Shown here piece after piece: positions 1 to 6,469 of a stretch of DNA of 11,229 bases. The stretch is taken from NCBI GenBank assembly GCA_900553925.1, contig USFH01000068.1:1-11229 (forward strand), given 5' to 3'. This stretch comes from an uncultured Clostridium sp. (GTDB lineage Bacteria; Bacillota; Clostridia; Lachnospirales; Lachnospiraceae). The position numbers and the translations under genes are program-made. The notes beneath the pieces are model-generated. The model was not told where the DNA came from, did not search any database, and was given only the letters and a program-made list of their open reading frames with translations. The stretch's first letter is position 1, and the number at the start of each line of letters is the position of its first letter.

Positions 1-1118
1 GTATAAGCTTCCTTCGAGATATCGCCGCCCTTGATAACCTGAATGATATCTATACCAAATGTCTTTGCGAAATCATAGTCACGCTGGTCATGTGCCGGTA
101 CCGCCATGATTGCACCGGTACCATATCCCATCATTACATAGTCAGCGATGAAGATTGGAATCTTCTTGCCATTCATCGGGTTGATACCCATAAGTCCCTC
201 GATCTTCACACCTGTCTTATCCTTGACAAGCTGTGTACGCTCGAACTCGGTCTTCTTCTGGCACTCCGCACGGTATGCCTTAATAGCATCCATGTTCGAG
301 ATCTTATCTGCATATTTATCGATCAGCGGATGCTCCGGCGCGATAACCATGAAAGTTACACCGAACAATGTATCCGGTCTTGTTGTATAGATCTGAAGCT
401 TCTCATCGGTGCCGTCCACATCGAAGTTTACAAACGCACCCGTCGACTTACCGATCCAGTTTTCCTGCTGCTGTTTTACATTTGCAGGATAATCGACATC
501 TTTGAGTCCCTGCAGAAGCTTATCCGCATATTCTGTAATCTTCAGATACCATACAGTCTTTGACTTCTGTACAACCTCGCTGTGGCAGATATCACATTTA
601 CCACCCTGGCTGTCCTCGTTCGAAAGAACGACCTTACAGCTTGGACAGTAGTTAACGAGTGCTGTGTCGCGGAATACAAGTCCCTTCTCGAACATCTTCA
701 GGAAGATCCACTGTGTCCACTTGTAGAACTTCTCATCGGTTGTATCGATCACGCGGCTCCAGTCAAACGAGAATCCAACCCGCTTCAGCTGTTCCGTAAA
801 TCTTGCGATATTCTGATCGGTAATCTGACGCGGATGGGTACCTGTCTTGATCGCATAGTTCTCTGTTGGCAGACCAAATGCATCGAATCCGATTGGGAAC
901 AATACATTGTAGCCCTCCATACGACGCTTTCTGGATACAACCTCTACGCTGGAATATGCCTTGATATGCCCAACGTGCATACCTGCACCACTTGGATATG
1001 GGAACTCCACCAGTCCATAGAACTTCTTCTTGTCTGAGAAGTCCTGTGCTTCAAACACCTTAGCGTCTTCCCATTTCTTCTGCCATTTTTTCTCGATTAC
1101 TTTGAAATTGTGTCTCAT
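1..1118 (-). CDS. leuS: Leucyl-tRNA synthetase, N-terminal 372 residues (partial)
   Basis: Class I aminoacyl-tRNA synthetase that charges tRNA-Leu with leucine in the cytoplasm. The reading frame is open to the window edge, so only the first 372 residues are visible, somewhat under half of the usual bacterial length of about 800-880. Motifs seen in order: class I signature HVGH at residues 48-51 within PYPSGAGMHVGH; a zinc-binding insertion with Cys158, Cys161, Cys175 and Cys178; WIGKS at 221-225; and the editing (CP1) domain with TTRPDTLFG at 245-253 and YGTGAIMAVPAHDQRDYDFA at 332-351. Asp347 there corresponds to the conserved editing aspartate. The KMSKS loop lies outside the window. The ATG at 1116-1118 is preceded by AAAGGAGA at good spacing, and the N-terminus (MRHNFKVIEKKWQKKW) is typical of the family. 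It is the last visible gene of a minus-strand operon. No T-box motif was seen in the short upstream gap. Confidence 0.97.
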   Translation of the reverse strand, partial: MRHNFKVIEKKWQKKWEDAKVFEAQDFSDKKKFYGLVEFPYPSGAGMHVGHIKAYSSVEVVSRKRRMEGYNVLFPIGFDAFGLPTENYAIKTGTHPRQITDQNIARFTEQLKRVGFSFDWSRVIDTTDEKFYKWTQWIFLKMFEKGLVFRDTALVNYCPSCKVVLSNEDSQGGKCDICHSEVVQKSKTVWYLKITEYADKLLQGLKDVDYPANVKQQQENWIGKSTGAFVNFDVDGTDEKLQIYTTRPDTLFGVTFMVIAPEHPLIDKYADKISNMDAIKAYRAECQKKTEFERTQLVKDKTGVKIEGLMGINPMNGKKIPIFIADYVMMGYGTGAIMAVPAHDQRDYDFAKTFGIDIIQVIKGGDISKEAY

Positions 1119-1129
1119 AATGTCTCCTT

Positions 1130-1231
1130 TTACTTATCCCGTTCATTCATATCAAACCGGGGCACGAGCGTTTGGCTCACATCTGTGACAATGGATACGG
1201 TAATTATTCCATCCACATGTCTTCCCCACAT
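1130..1231 (-). CDS. Possible 33-residue ORF coupled between the DUF4250 gene and leuS
   Basis: A short ORF whose ATG overlaps the DUF4250 stop codon (TGATG) and whose TAA ends 11 bases before the leuS start codon, just ahead of the leuS ribosome binding site. The predicted peptide begins MWGRHVDGIITVSIVTDVSQ and ends with a charged tail, RFDMNERDK. It has no recognisable domain, signal peptide or leucine run, so it does not resemble a leucine attenuation leader. It has no Shine-Dalgarno sequence of its own, and translation would depend on re-initiation. The tight fit to both neighbours, in an operon that already uses a TAATG overlap, is the only support. It could equally be chance coding in a 112-base spacer. 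Confidence 0.3.
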   Translation of the reverse strand: MWGRHVDGIITVSIVTDVSQTLVPRFDMNERDK

Positions 1232-1416
1232 CATACGAAGCGGTTTAATTTGTCATCATATTTATAATCCATGACCGCAAGTTTTTGCTCGAGATCTTCT
1301 CTTGCTGTCTGGAATTGTAAACAAAAACTGTCCAGGTCGATGCCGTCGTCGCGAAGCCTCGTATTCACGAAGCTTAAGAGCATCATCGGATCCTTCGGTA
1401 AATTTTCGATTGCCAT
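1231..1416 (-). CDS. DUF4250 domain-containing small protein
   Basis: A 61-residue cytoplasmic protein that matches the DUF4250 pattern from memory: an N-terminal NLPKDPMMLLSFVNTRLRD stretch at residues 5-23, a middle segment of acidic and hydrophobic residues, and a C-terminal LAVMDYKYDDKLNRF. The family is common in Clostridia and has no known function. The frame is open upstream to 1443, but the ATG at 1414-1416 is chosen because it places NLPKDP close to the N-terminus as usual, gives the family's normal length of roughly 55-60, and forms a TAATG overlap with the stop of the upstream gene, behind a GGAGAGG sequence. It is probably translationally coupled to that gene and co-transcribed with leuS. 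There is no signal peptide or membrane segment. Confidence 0.85.
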   Translation of the reverse strand: MAIENLPKDPMMLLSFVNTRLRDDGIDLDSFCLQFQTAREDLEQKLAVMDYKYDDKLNRFV

Positions 1417-2318
1417 TATAGCACCTCTCCGGTAATCAGCCAAGGGGCTGGCTGATTTACGAACACACTGTCTTTGTTCGTCTTTGCCACGTTGATCTGT
1501 AGTACTTCCATATTCGAGATACCATACTTATCAAAAAGCGGCTTGATGCCGGACAAAATATTTAACTCTAAGGTATAGATAACAAACTGCATCTTCGGAT
1601 TCTTCTTAAGCAGTCTCTGGATATCTTCCTCTAAATGCTTATTTGCAACGATAAACGAAAGCCTCGGTGTCGGAATCTTCGCCATCGACGCTTCCGACAG
1701 ATCCGGAATGATCTGGACATTGTGCACGCCAAACTGCTTCACATTATCCTCCATCGTATCCTTCGCACCCTTGTCATTCTCCACACAGACGATCGTGCCG
1801 TCACTTGCCACAAACGCTGCCTCAATTGCGATACTCTCCGCATCAACTAAGCAGATTGTATCCTGCGAATCCACACCGAGCAGACTCATGATCACCGCAC
1901 GGATTTCTTTTCCTACATACTTGATCGGTCCCTTGGAGAACATCTCGTTACGCATACCAATCCGGTAAGATTCTCTTGTATTCTCATTCAGTATAAAGAT
2001 AACCGTCGGTCCTGTAATCTTGCGATTAATTACCTCTTTGATCTTGACGTGCTTTACCTGTCCTTCTTCCTCGATGCCGACTGCATACCACATATCATAA
2101 TCGCCAAAGCCAGCCTCCCAGAAATCATAGAACAGATCTTCATGGGCTTCATCCGCAAAGACCAGCACGCGTTTATGTCCCTCCACTGTCGGTATTACAT
2201 TCTTCTGCTTACCACAGATATCCAGAAGCTTGATCTTCTCCGGACTCACCTGCATCTCCTTCGAAAAATACTCCATCCAATTTAATATCTGCTTTGTAGC
2301 ATAACTTCCTTTCGCCAT
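1416..2318 (-). CDS. Shortened CobL/CbiET-like protein with eroded SAM-binding sites
   Basis: A 300-residue protein that aligns by eye to CobL (CbiE-CbiT fusion), the precorrin/cobalt-precorrin methyltransferase and decarboxylase of cobalamin synthesis. Residues about 15-115 resemble only the C-terminal half of CbiE (GHKRVLVFAD, WEAGFGDYDMWYAVG, TVIFIL); the N-terminal half with its glycine-rich loop is missing. Residues 121-300 resemble CbiT: GMRNEMF, PIKYVGKEIRAVIMSLL, IEAAFVASDGTIVCVEND, NVKQFGVHNVQIIPD and a C-terminal NQPAPWLITG. The CbiT motif I, normally D(I/V)GAGTGS, is reduced to DAES at 159-162, about four residues shorter and without glycines. It is therefore probably not an active methyltransferase and may be a regulatory or structural derivative. 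The ATG at 2316-2318 is chosen over the GTG at 2324 because AAGGAGG (2326-2332) sits 7 bases upstream. No other cobalamin genes are visible. The gene lies in the leuS operon. Confidence 0.75.
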   Translation of the reverse strand: MAKGSYATKQILNWMEYFSKEMQVSPEKIKLLDICGKQKNVIPTVEGHKRVLVFADEAHEDLFYDFWEAGFGDYDMWYAVGIEEEGQVKHVKIKEVINRKITGPTVIFILNENTRESYRIGMRNEMFSKGPIKYVGKEIRAVIMSLLGVDSQDTICLVDAESIAIEAAFVASDGTIVCVENDKGAKDTMEDNVKQFGVHNVQIIPDLSEASMAKIPTPRLSFIVANKHLEEDIQRLLKKNPKMQFVIYTLELNILSGIKPLFDKYGISNMEVLQINVAKTNKDSVFVNQPAPWLITGEVL

Positions 2319-2325
2319 ACTCACG

Positions 2326-2332
2326 CCTCCTT
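2326..2332 (-). promoter_or_regulatory. Ribosome binding site deciding the CbiET-like start
   Basis: AAGGAGG on the minus strand lies 7 bases before the ATG at 2318 but only 1 base before the alternative GTG at 2324. The spacing favours the ATG. Confidence 0.8.
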
Positions 2333-2378
2333 TTTCTTCGTAGTCCTTTATTCCCGTCTTTTTCTATATCCTGTTTCG

Positions 2379-3797
2379 TTATTTTGTTGTCTTTTTCGCC
2401 GTTTCATCCGTTGTTTCTTTCACCGTTTCATCCGTTGTCCCTTTCGCTGTTTCCTTCGCTGCATTTTCATGCTTTTTCAGATGCATCTTCTCCATCCAGC
2501 GACGGAATACCTGCTTCAGCCGGCTCTCACGCAGCGTTTTCCGCTCGTCATGACGCTCCCGGTAAATAGGCTCTCCCGTTTCATCATCAAATCTCTTCAA
2601 GCGGATATAATCCTCTGTCCGGGAAGAAAATTCTTTCGCACGCAGCTTGTCCCGCAGCTGCACTGCAAAAAACGCATACAGGCACGCAAATACCGGTACA
2701 CCCAGGATCATCCCCGGAACACCAAACAGATCGCCGCCAACCAGAATGGCAAGCAACACCCAGATACCGGAAATTCCGGTTGCATCGCCTAAAATCAACG
2801 GGCCTAAAATATTTCCGTCAAACTGCTGCAGCACAATGATCCAGATGACAAATACAACAAACATGATCGGATCGTCCATCAATGCGAGCAGCGCTCCCGG
2901 TACCGCTCCGATAAACGGGCCAAAAAACGGAATGATATTCGTCACACCGACAACCACACTGATCAGCACGGCATACCGCATATGCACAGCCGAAGTAAAT
3001 ATGAAGCATATGATTCCGATAATGCACGAATCTAAGATCTTACCATTGATAAATCCACCGAACACAACATTCGCATACGAGCAGCCTTCCATAATCTTAT
3101 TTCCGGTTTTCTTCGGAAACAGACAATAGATGACTTTCTTACACTGTGCCAGAAGCACATCCTTACTCATAAGCAGGTAGATCATAACAATCAGTCCGAT
3201 AAAGAAATTCATAACCGCTTTGATTCCGACAACCACGCCGGAAGAAAGTGTCTTGACAATCGTGTCAAGGTTCGGCATAATCTTATCCTTCAGGATTGTG
3301 AATACATTCTTCTCCGCATAATCAAGCACCTGTGACAGCTTATCTTCAATCATCTGGTTCTGTGCAAATACCTTCTTAATCCACGCCTCCGCAGAATTGA
3401 TATAATCTTCTGTACTGTTCACAAGATCTGTCAGGCTCTCATACACACGCGGAATAACAAGCCACAACAATCCAACCAATAATCCGAGGAACAAAAGCAC
3501 CGTCAGAATGAGTGCCGGAACCTTCACCTTCCGGTACATCGTATCGTACTCCGCTTCTTTCCGGATCTTGCAGATCAGAAAGGAAAGTCCACGCCGGATA
3601 TAAATCATGATCGGGTTCAGCATAAACGCGATTACAAGTCCGATAATGATCGGCGTCATCGCAGAAATAACATTTCCGAAGAAGGCGAAAATCGACTTCC
3701 ACTGCTTAATGACTTCTGCAAACAGAATACAAGCACAGCCTGCAAGTGCAAGCATAACTCCGAGTTGAAGAATGTTTTTGTTCCACTTATTGTTCAC
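2379..3797 (-). CDS. AI-2E family (UPF0118/PerM-like) transporter
   Basis: A 472-residue polytopic membrane protein of the AI-2E transporter family (formerly UPF0118). Members have been linked to autoinducer-2 export, cation/proton antiport and other exports, so the substrate cannot be read from sequence. Hydrophobic segments lie at about 11-29, 41-62, 93-117, 190-211, 244-270, 274-300, 308-326 and 343-380. An amphipathic, charged soluble stretch (about 118-188) follows the third segment, as usual. Family landmarks are NIIPFFGPFIGAVPG at 287-301, QQFDGNILGPLILG at 324-337 and GVPGMILGVPVFA at 359-371. The tail from about 380 is long, charged and cytoplasmic, ending in octapeptide-like repeats. 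The start is a GTG behind GGGGTG; no in-frame ATG lies nearby. It is the first gene of the leuS operon, with a candidate promoter upstream at 3861-3889. Confidence 0.93.
   Translation of the reverse strand: MNNKWNKNILQLGVMLALAGCACILFAEVIKQWKSIFAFFGNVISAMTPIIIGLVIAFMLNPIMIYIRRGLSFLICKIRKEAEYDTMYRKVKVPALILTVLLFLGLLVGLLWLVIPRVYESLTDLVNSTEDYINSAEAWIKKVFAQNQMIEDKLSQVLDYAEKNVFTILKDKIMPNLDTIVKTLSSGVVVGIKAVMNFFIGLIVMIYLLMSKDVLLAQCKKVIYCLFPKKTGNKIMEGCSYANVVFGGFINGKILDSCIIGIICFIFTSAVHMRYAVLISVVVGVTNIIPFFGPFIGAVPGALLALMDDPIMFVVFVIWIIVLQQFDGNILGPLILGDATGISGIWVLLAILVGGDLFGVPGMILGVPVFACLYAFFAVQLRDKLRAKEFSSRTEDYIRLKRFDDETGEPIYRERHDERKTLRESRLKQVFRRWMEKMHLKKHENAAKETAKGTTDETVKETTDETAKKTTK
2382..2462 (-). repeat. 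24-base tandem repeat in the 3' end of the AI-2E transporter gene
   Basis: Two 24-base units (2391-2414 and 2415-2438) are identical at 21 of 24 positions and encode TTDETAKK and TTDETVKE. A more diverged unit at 2439-2462 encodes AAKETAKG, and a partial unit (TTK) abuts the stop codon. The result is a Thr/Glu/Lys-rich, low-complexity C-terminus, a likely site for slippage between strains. Confidence 0.85.
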
Positions 3798-3860
3798 GTT
3801 TTCACCCCTTATATATTTCCTCTATCCCACGCTCTTTTATCTCACTACAATATCGTTCTT

Positions 3861-3889
3861 ATTGTATCATTTTTGCCGGTCAGAAACAA
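3861..3889 (-). promoter_or_regulatory. Candidate sigma-A promoter for the AI-2E/leuS operon
   Basis: On the minus strand, TTGTTT (3884-3889) and TACAAT (3861-3866) are separated by 17 bases. The -35 box is only a partial match to TTGACA; the -10 box differs from TATAAT at one position. It would give a leader of about 55-60 bases before the GTG start at 3797. No terminator or riboswitch was recognised in the leader. Confidence 0.5.
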
Positions 3890-3958
3890 CACCCATCCTG
3901 CATAAATTAAGTGATAAATTTAACCGCCCGCCTTCTCAAATACTGATTGAATTCTTAG

Positions 3959-3987
3959 TTGACACTCTTATTATTATTGACTAAAAT
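3959..3987 (+). promoter_or_regulatory. Consensus promoter for the AAA_14 ATPase gene
   Basis: TTGACA (3959-3964), exactly 17 bases, then TAAAAT (3982-3987). This is a perfect -35 and a -10 with one mismatch. Transcription would begin near 3994-3996, about 30 bases before the ATG at 4024. A short inverted repeat (TTAGT at 3955-3959 and ACTAA at 3980-3984) overlaps both boxes and could bind a repressor, but it is too short to be sure. Confidence 0.75.
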
Positions 3988-4023
3988 ATTTTTAGATTAT
4001 CCAACAAAGGGGTGCATATACGA

Positions 4024-5295
4024 ATGTATCGAAATATTATCAATGATTTCGCCACATGGTTTGATGAATCACGGCGGAGAATCCTATATATAAAAGGTGC
4101 CAGAGGAGTTGGCAAAACATGGGCGGTCAGGGACTTTGCCACAGCTTTTTTCAAGAAGCAGTACTACATCAATCTCGCCGAAGATGCAGCCTGCCGGGAA
4201 GCAATCGAGGGTACTTCCAGTCTGGATCTACTCTTGTCAAACCGGTTTGATAGCGACAGCTTTGCAGATGGCATTTTAATCTTTGATGAAGTGCAGACGG
4301 TCGCTGACTGTGCGGAGTTTTTCTATTCCTTCCGCAGAGCGCATCCGGATTACACGCTCTGCATGATTGCATCTTCCATGGAATTCACAGAATACGAGTA
4401 CAGCCATCCGGATGTATTCAATATTCTTCGCATGCGCCCGATGACGTTCGAGGAATACATGATTGCAAGCAAAGCGCATCCGTTCTTAGATGCGATTTCC
4501 AAACATAAGGATAAGCCGCTGACCAATCTTGAGATCGGCGCGATCACGTCCATGCTTCGTGAATATCTGCTTGTCGGTGGTATGCCGGGTATCGTCCACG
4601 CATATTTAAAGGACCGGGATCTGTCTATCATCCGGCCGATGCAGGAAACAATGCTCGAAGATTATATCCAGCTTATGAAGCACACGTATCCGAACGCGCT
4701 CTACCAGCGCTGCAAGCGGGTATTCCGAAGCATTCCGGAGCAGCTCGCCAGAGAGAACAAGAAATTCATGTATAAATCGGTTGATTCCAACGCAAGAAGC
4801 CGTGAATATGCAGAAGCCGCCCAGGAGTTATGCAATCTCGGAATCGGCAGAAAGCTTCCACGTCTTACTTCCGGCACACTCCCGCTTGAAGACCATGTCG
4901 ATTACAAGTCGTTCGAATTATTCTTTATCGACCACGGACTGCTCCGTGCCGCATACGGACTTCCTATGCGTGAGGATATCGATGTGAATGAGATTCTGAC
5001 TGAGAAGAGTGGTGCTGTTGCAGAGCAGTTTATCTTCCAGGAGCTAAGCTCCAGAATTCCATATCTGTATTATTGGGTATCGGGGGCAACCGCCCGCGTT
5101 CCATTTGTATATGAGGGGGAAAATGCTCCGGTACCGGTGGATATCCGTTTTGTCCCGAATTCCAAAGCACAGAATATCAAAACCTTCCGCAGCAAGAACC
5201 CGAACACCGGTATTGTGGTGAAGGTCAGCTTCAACCAGGTCAGTATGGATGAAAATGTGTTAAACATCCCTGCCTATGGTCTGTGGAATATGTAA
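4024..5295 (+). CDS. AAA_14/DUF4143 family ATP-binding protein
   Basis: A 423-residue cytoplasmic protein of the AAA_14 plus DUF4143 class, abundant in gut Firmicutes and of unknown physiological role. Seen: Walker A GARGVGKT at 25-32, Walker B ILIFDE at 84-89, a sensor-like MIASSMEF at 114-121, the family motif RMRPMTFEEYM at 136-146, and YLLVGGMPGIVHAYL at about 181-195. The C-terminal DUF4143 part has GAVAEQFIFQEL (330-341) and YYW (349-351), but the usual EVDF-type and EVK-type acidic motifs are replaced by RVPF (358-361) and VDIRF, so the nuclease-like fold is probably inactive. The ATG at 4024 is chosen over the GTG at 4012, which overlaps the AAAGGGG ribosome binding site (4006-4012). 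It is the only plus-strand gene, with its own promoter and terminator, and may be an acquired single-gene cassette. Confidence 0.88.
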   Translation: MYRNIINDFATWFDESRRRILYIKGARGVGKTWAVRDFATAFFKKQYYINLAEDAACREAIEGTSSLDLLLSNRFDSDSFADGILIFDEVQTVADCAEFFYSFRRAHPDYTLCMIASSMEFTEYEYSHPDVFNILRMRPMTFEEYMIASKAHPFLDAISKHKDKPLTNLEIGAITSMLREYLLVGGMPGIVHAYLKDRDLSIIRPMQETMLEDYIQLMKHTYPNALYQRCKRVFRSIPEQLARENKKFMYKSVDSNARSREYAEAAQELCNLGIGRKLPRLTSGTLPLEDHVDYKSFELFFIDHGLLRAAYGLPMREDIDVNEILTEKSGAVAEQFIFQELSSRIPYLYYWVSGATARVPFVYEGENAPVPVDIRFVPNSKAQNIKTFRSKNPNTGIVVKVSFNQVSMDENVLNIPAYGLWNM

Positions 5296-5310
5296 CGCCA
5301 GACAATCAAT

Positions 5311-5380
5311 AAAAAGCAGGCAGTGCACAATATGAGATTGAACTCTCTCATTATCTGCATTGCCTGCTTATATTTTATCT
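5311..5380. terminator. Long hairpin, probably bidirectional terminator
   Basis: AAGCAGGCAGTGCA (5314-5327) pairs with the segment ending TGCATTGCCTGCTT (5356-5369), giving a 14-base-pair lower stem with one G-U pair. After a small internal loop, ATGAGA (5332-5337) pairs with TCTCAT (5346-5351). The hairpin is followed by TATATTTTAT on the plus strand and by a T-rich stretch (complement of AATAAAAA) on the minus strand. It sits between the converging ATPase and muramidase genes and could serve both. Confidence 0.8.
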
Positions 5381-5386
5381 GTTTTT

Positions 5387-6373
5387 CTAATATACACTGC
5401 CTTCCATCCACACATTCAGATCAAGCTTCTGATCGATTCCAGCAATCGTACCTTCCCCGGTGTACTGCCATCCGGAATACAGATATGGGAAGTCCGGCTG
5501 ATTCGCGTAATGTGCCAGCCACAGCTTATAGGAACCAAGCCTGGTCATATCAAGTTTCTGCACGAACCAGTTACGATTGGAATAGATCATCGGTGTGTAT
5601 CCGGCGTTTTTTACCGTCTCGCAAAATCCGACCACACCATCCGTCCGCGCATCCACGGACAGATCTGCAGTTCTTGCGCCATCTGCATATACTTCCTCTG
5701 TGTCAATCGCTACCGGCATATCGAGTGTATACGCACTTGCAAGACTAAGTGCATACTGCGCTTCTGCAACACCCTCTTCATAATTCAGTGCCTGACTGTA
5801 AAAATAGATTCCTACCTTCAGCCCTGCTGCCTTCGCTGCTTCGATATGGGTCTGGAACATCTCATCTGCAACCAGTTTGCCTTCTGATCCATATCCCCGG
5901 AATCCAACGCGGATAAATGCGATGCTGACGCCAGCCCGCTTCAGTGCCTCCCAGTCAAGCGGTGTCTGATAGGATGACACATCGACTGCCAGTGCCGAAA
6001 GCCGGGAGCCATCGTCGCCGTGATAGTACATAAGCGTGCTATCCCCTTCCTCCATCGCAAAATTATCCGTTTGGAAATCATTTCGCGGCACTTCCTTGAC
6101 AATCTTATAGAATTCACAATTCGGGATATCTCCCACTAACACATAGCTGGCTCTTGCAAACTGCCAGAAATTCGCATAGATCATCTGTGCTTCCGCCCCC
6201 GGCTGCAGCGTCCATGTGTAGCCATTGCCCGTAACCGGCACCGGCTGTTTCTTATTTCTTGCACCAATATTCACACCGATGACCACCCCGATCAGCACAA
6301 GCACAAGCGCGATTGCACCAACCAGAATCACATGTGGCCAATAAATCTCGTAATCTCTCTTCTTCTCTTGCAT
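5387..6373 (-). CDS. Membrane-anchored GH25 muramidase (lysozyme)
   Basis: A 328-residue type II membrane protein: a short charged N-terminus, one membrane segment at about 13-37, then an extracytoplasmic region. The C-terminal glycosyl hydrolase family 25 domain spans about 126-326 and should cleave the MurNAc-GlcNAc beta-1,4 bond of peptidoglycan. Motifs: AVDVSSYQ (129-136, Asp131), IAFIRVGFRGYG (151-162), GIYFYSQA (188-195), VAIDTEE (221-227) with the catalytic-type pair Asp224 and Glu226, MIYSNRNW (262-269), and LWLAHYA with GWQYT near the end. Residues about 50-125 form an unrecognised linker or domain. The ATG at 6371-6373 is preferred to an upstream in-frame GTG at 6397 because AAGGAA lies 5 bases upstream of it. 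It has its own promoter and could act in wall remodelling or turnover at the membrane surface. Confidence 0.93.
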   Translation of the reverse strand: MQEKKRDYEIYWPHVILVGAIALVLVLIGVVIGVNIGARNKKQPVPVTGNGYTWTLQPGAEAQMIYANFWQFARASYVLVGDIPNCEFYKIVKEVPRNDFQTDNFAMEEGDSTLMYYHGDDGSRLSALAVDVSSYQTPLDWEALKRAGVSIAFIRVGFRGYGSEGKLVADEMFQTHIEAAKAAGLKVGIYFYSQALNYEEGVAEAQYALSLASAYTLDMPVAIDTEEVYADGARTADLSVDARTDGVVGFCETVKNAGYTPMIYSNRNWFVQKLDMTRLGSYKLWLAHYANQPDFPYLYSGWQYTGEGTIAGIDQKLDLNVWMEGSVY

Positions 6374-6424
6374 AGATATTCCTTCTTCGAAATCCACCCT
6401 GGGATTTTTGTTCTTTTTATTCTT

Positions 6425-6453
6425 CCTATAGCATTGTGCAAAATAATTCGCAA
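6425..6453 (-). promoter_or_regulatory. Promoter for the GH25 muramidase gene
   Basis: On the minus strand, TTGCGA (6448-6453), 17 bases, then TATAGG (6425-6430), with TGC directly before the -10 box forming an extended -10. The predicted start of transcription is about 45 bases upstream of the ATG at 6373. No clear terminator lies between natB and this promoter, so read-through from natAB is also possible. Confidence 0.6.
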
Positions 6454-6469
6454 CGTTTAAGGAATTATA

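Noticed and set aside
90..1037. Plus-strand open frames of 157 and 151 codons
   Set aside because: They are antisense shadows of leuS, whose motifs are unambiguous on the minus strand.
1119..1230. T-box or leucine attenuation leader before leuS
   Set aside because: The gap is only 112 bases, with no T-box consensus, no specifier-loop-like structure that I could see, no terminator hairpin with a T-run and no leucine codon run.
3735..3746. LAGC, a lipobox-like sequence at residues 18-21 of the AI-2E transporter
   Set aside because: It sits inside the first hydrophobic segment of a polytopic membrane protein, and the family is not lipid-modified; chance match.
3903..3922. Inverted repeat TAAATT / AATTTA in the divergent intergenic region
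   Set aside because: Six-base arms in AT-rich DNA, not overlapping either predicted promoter core; too weak to call an operator.
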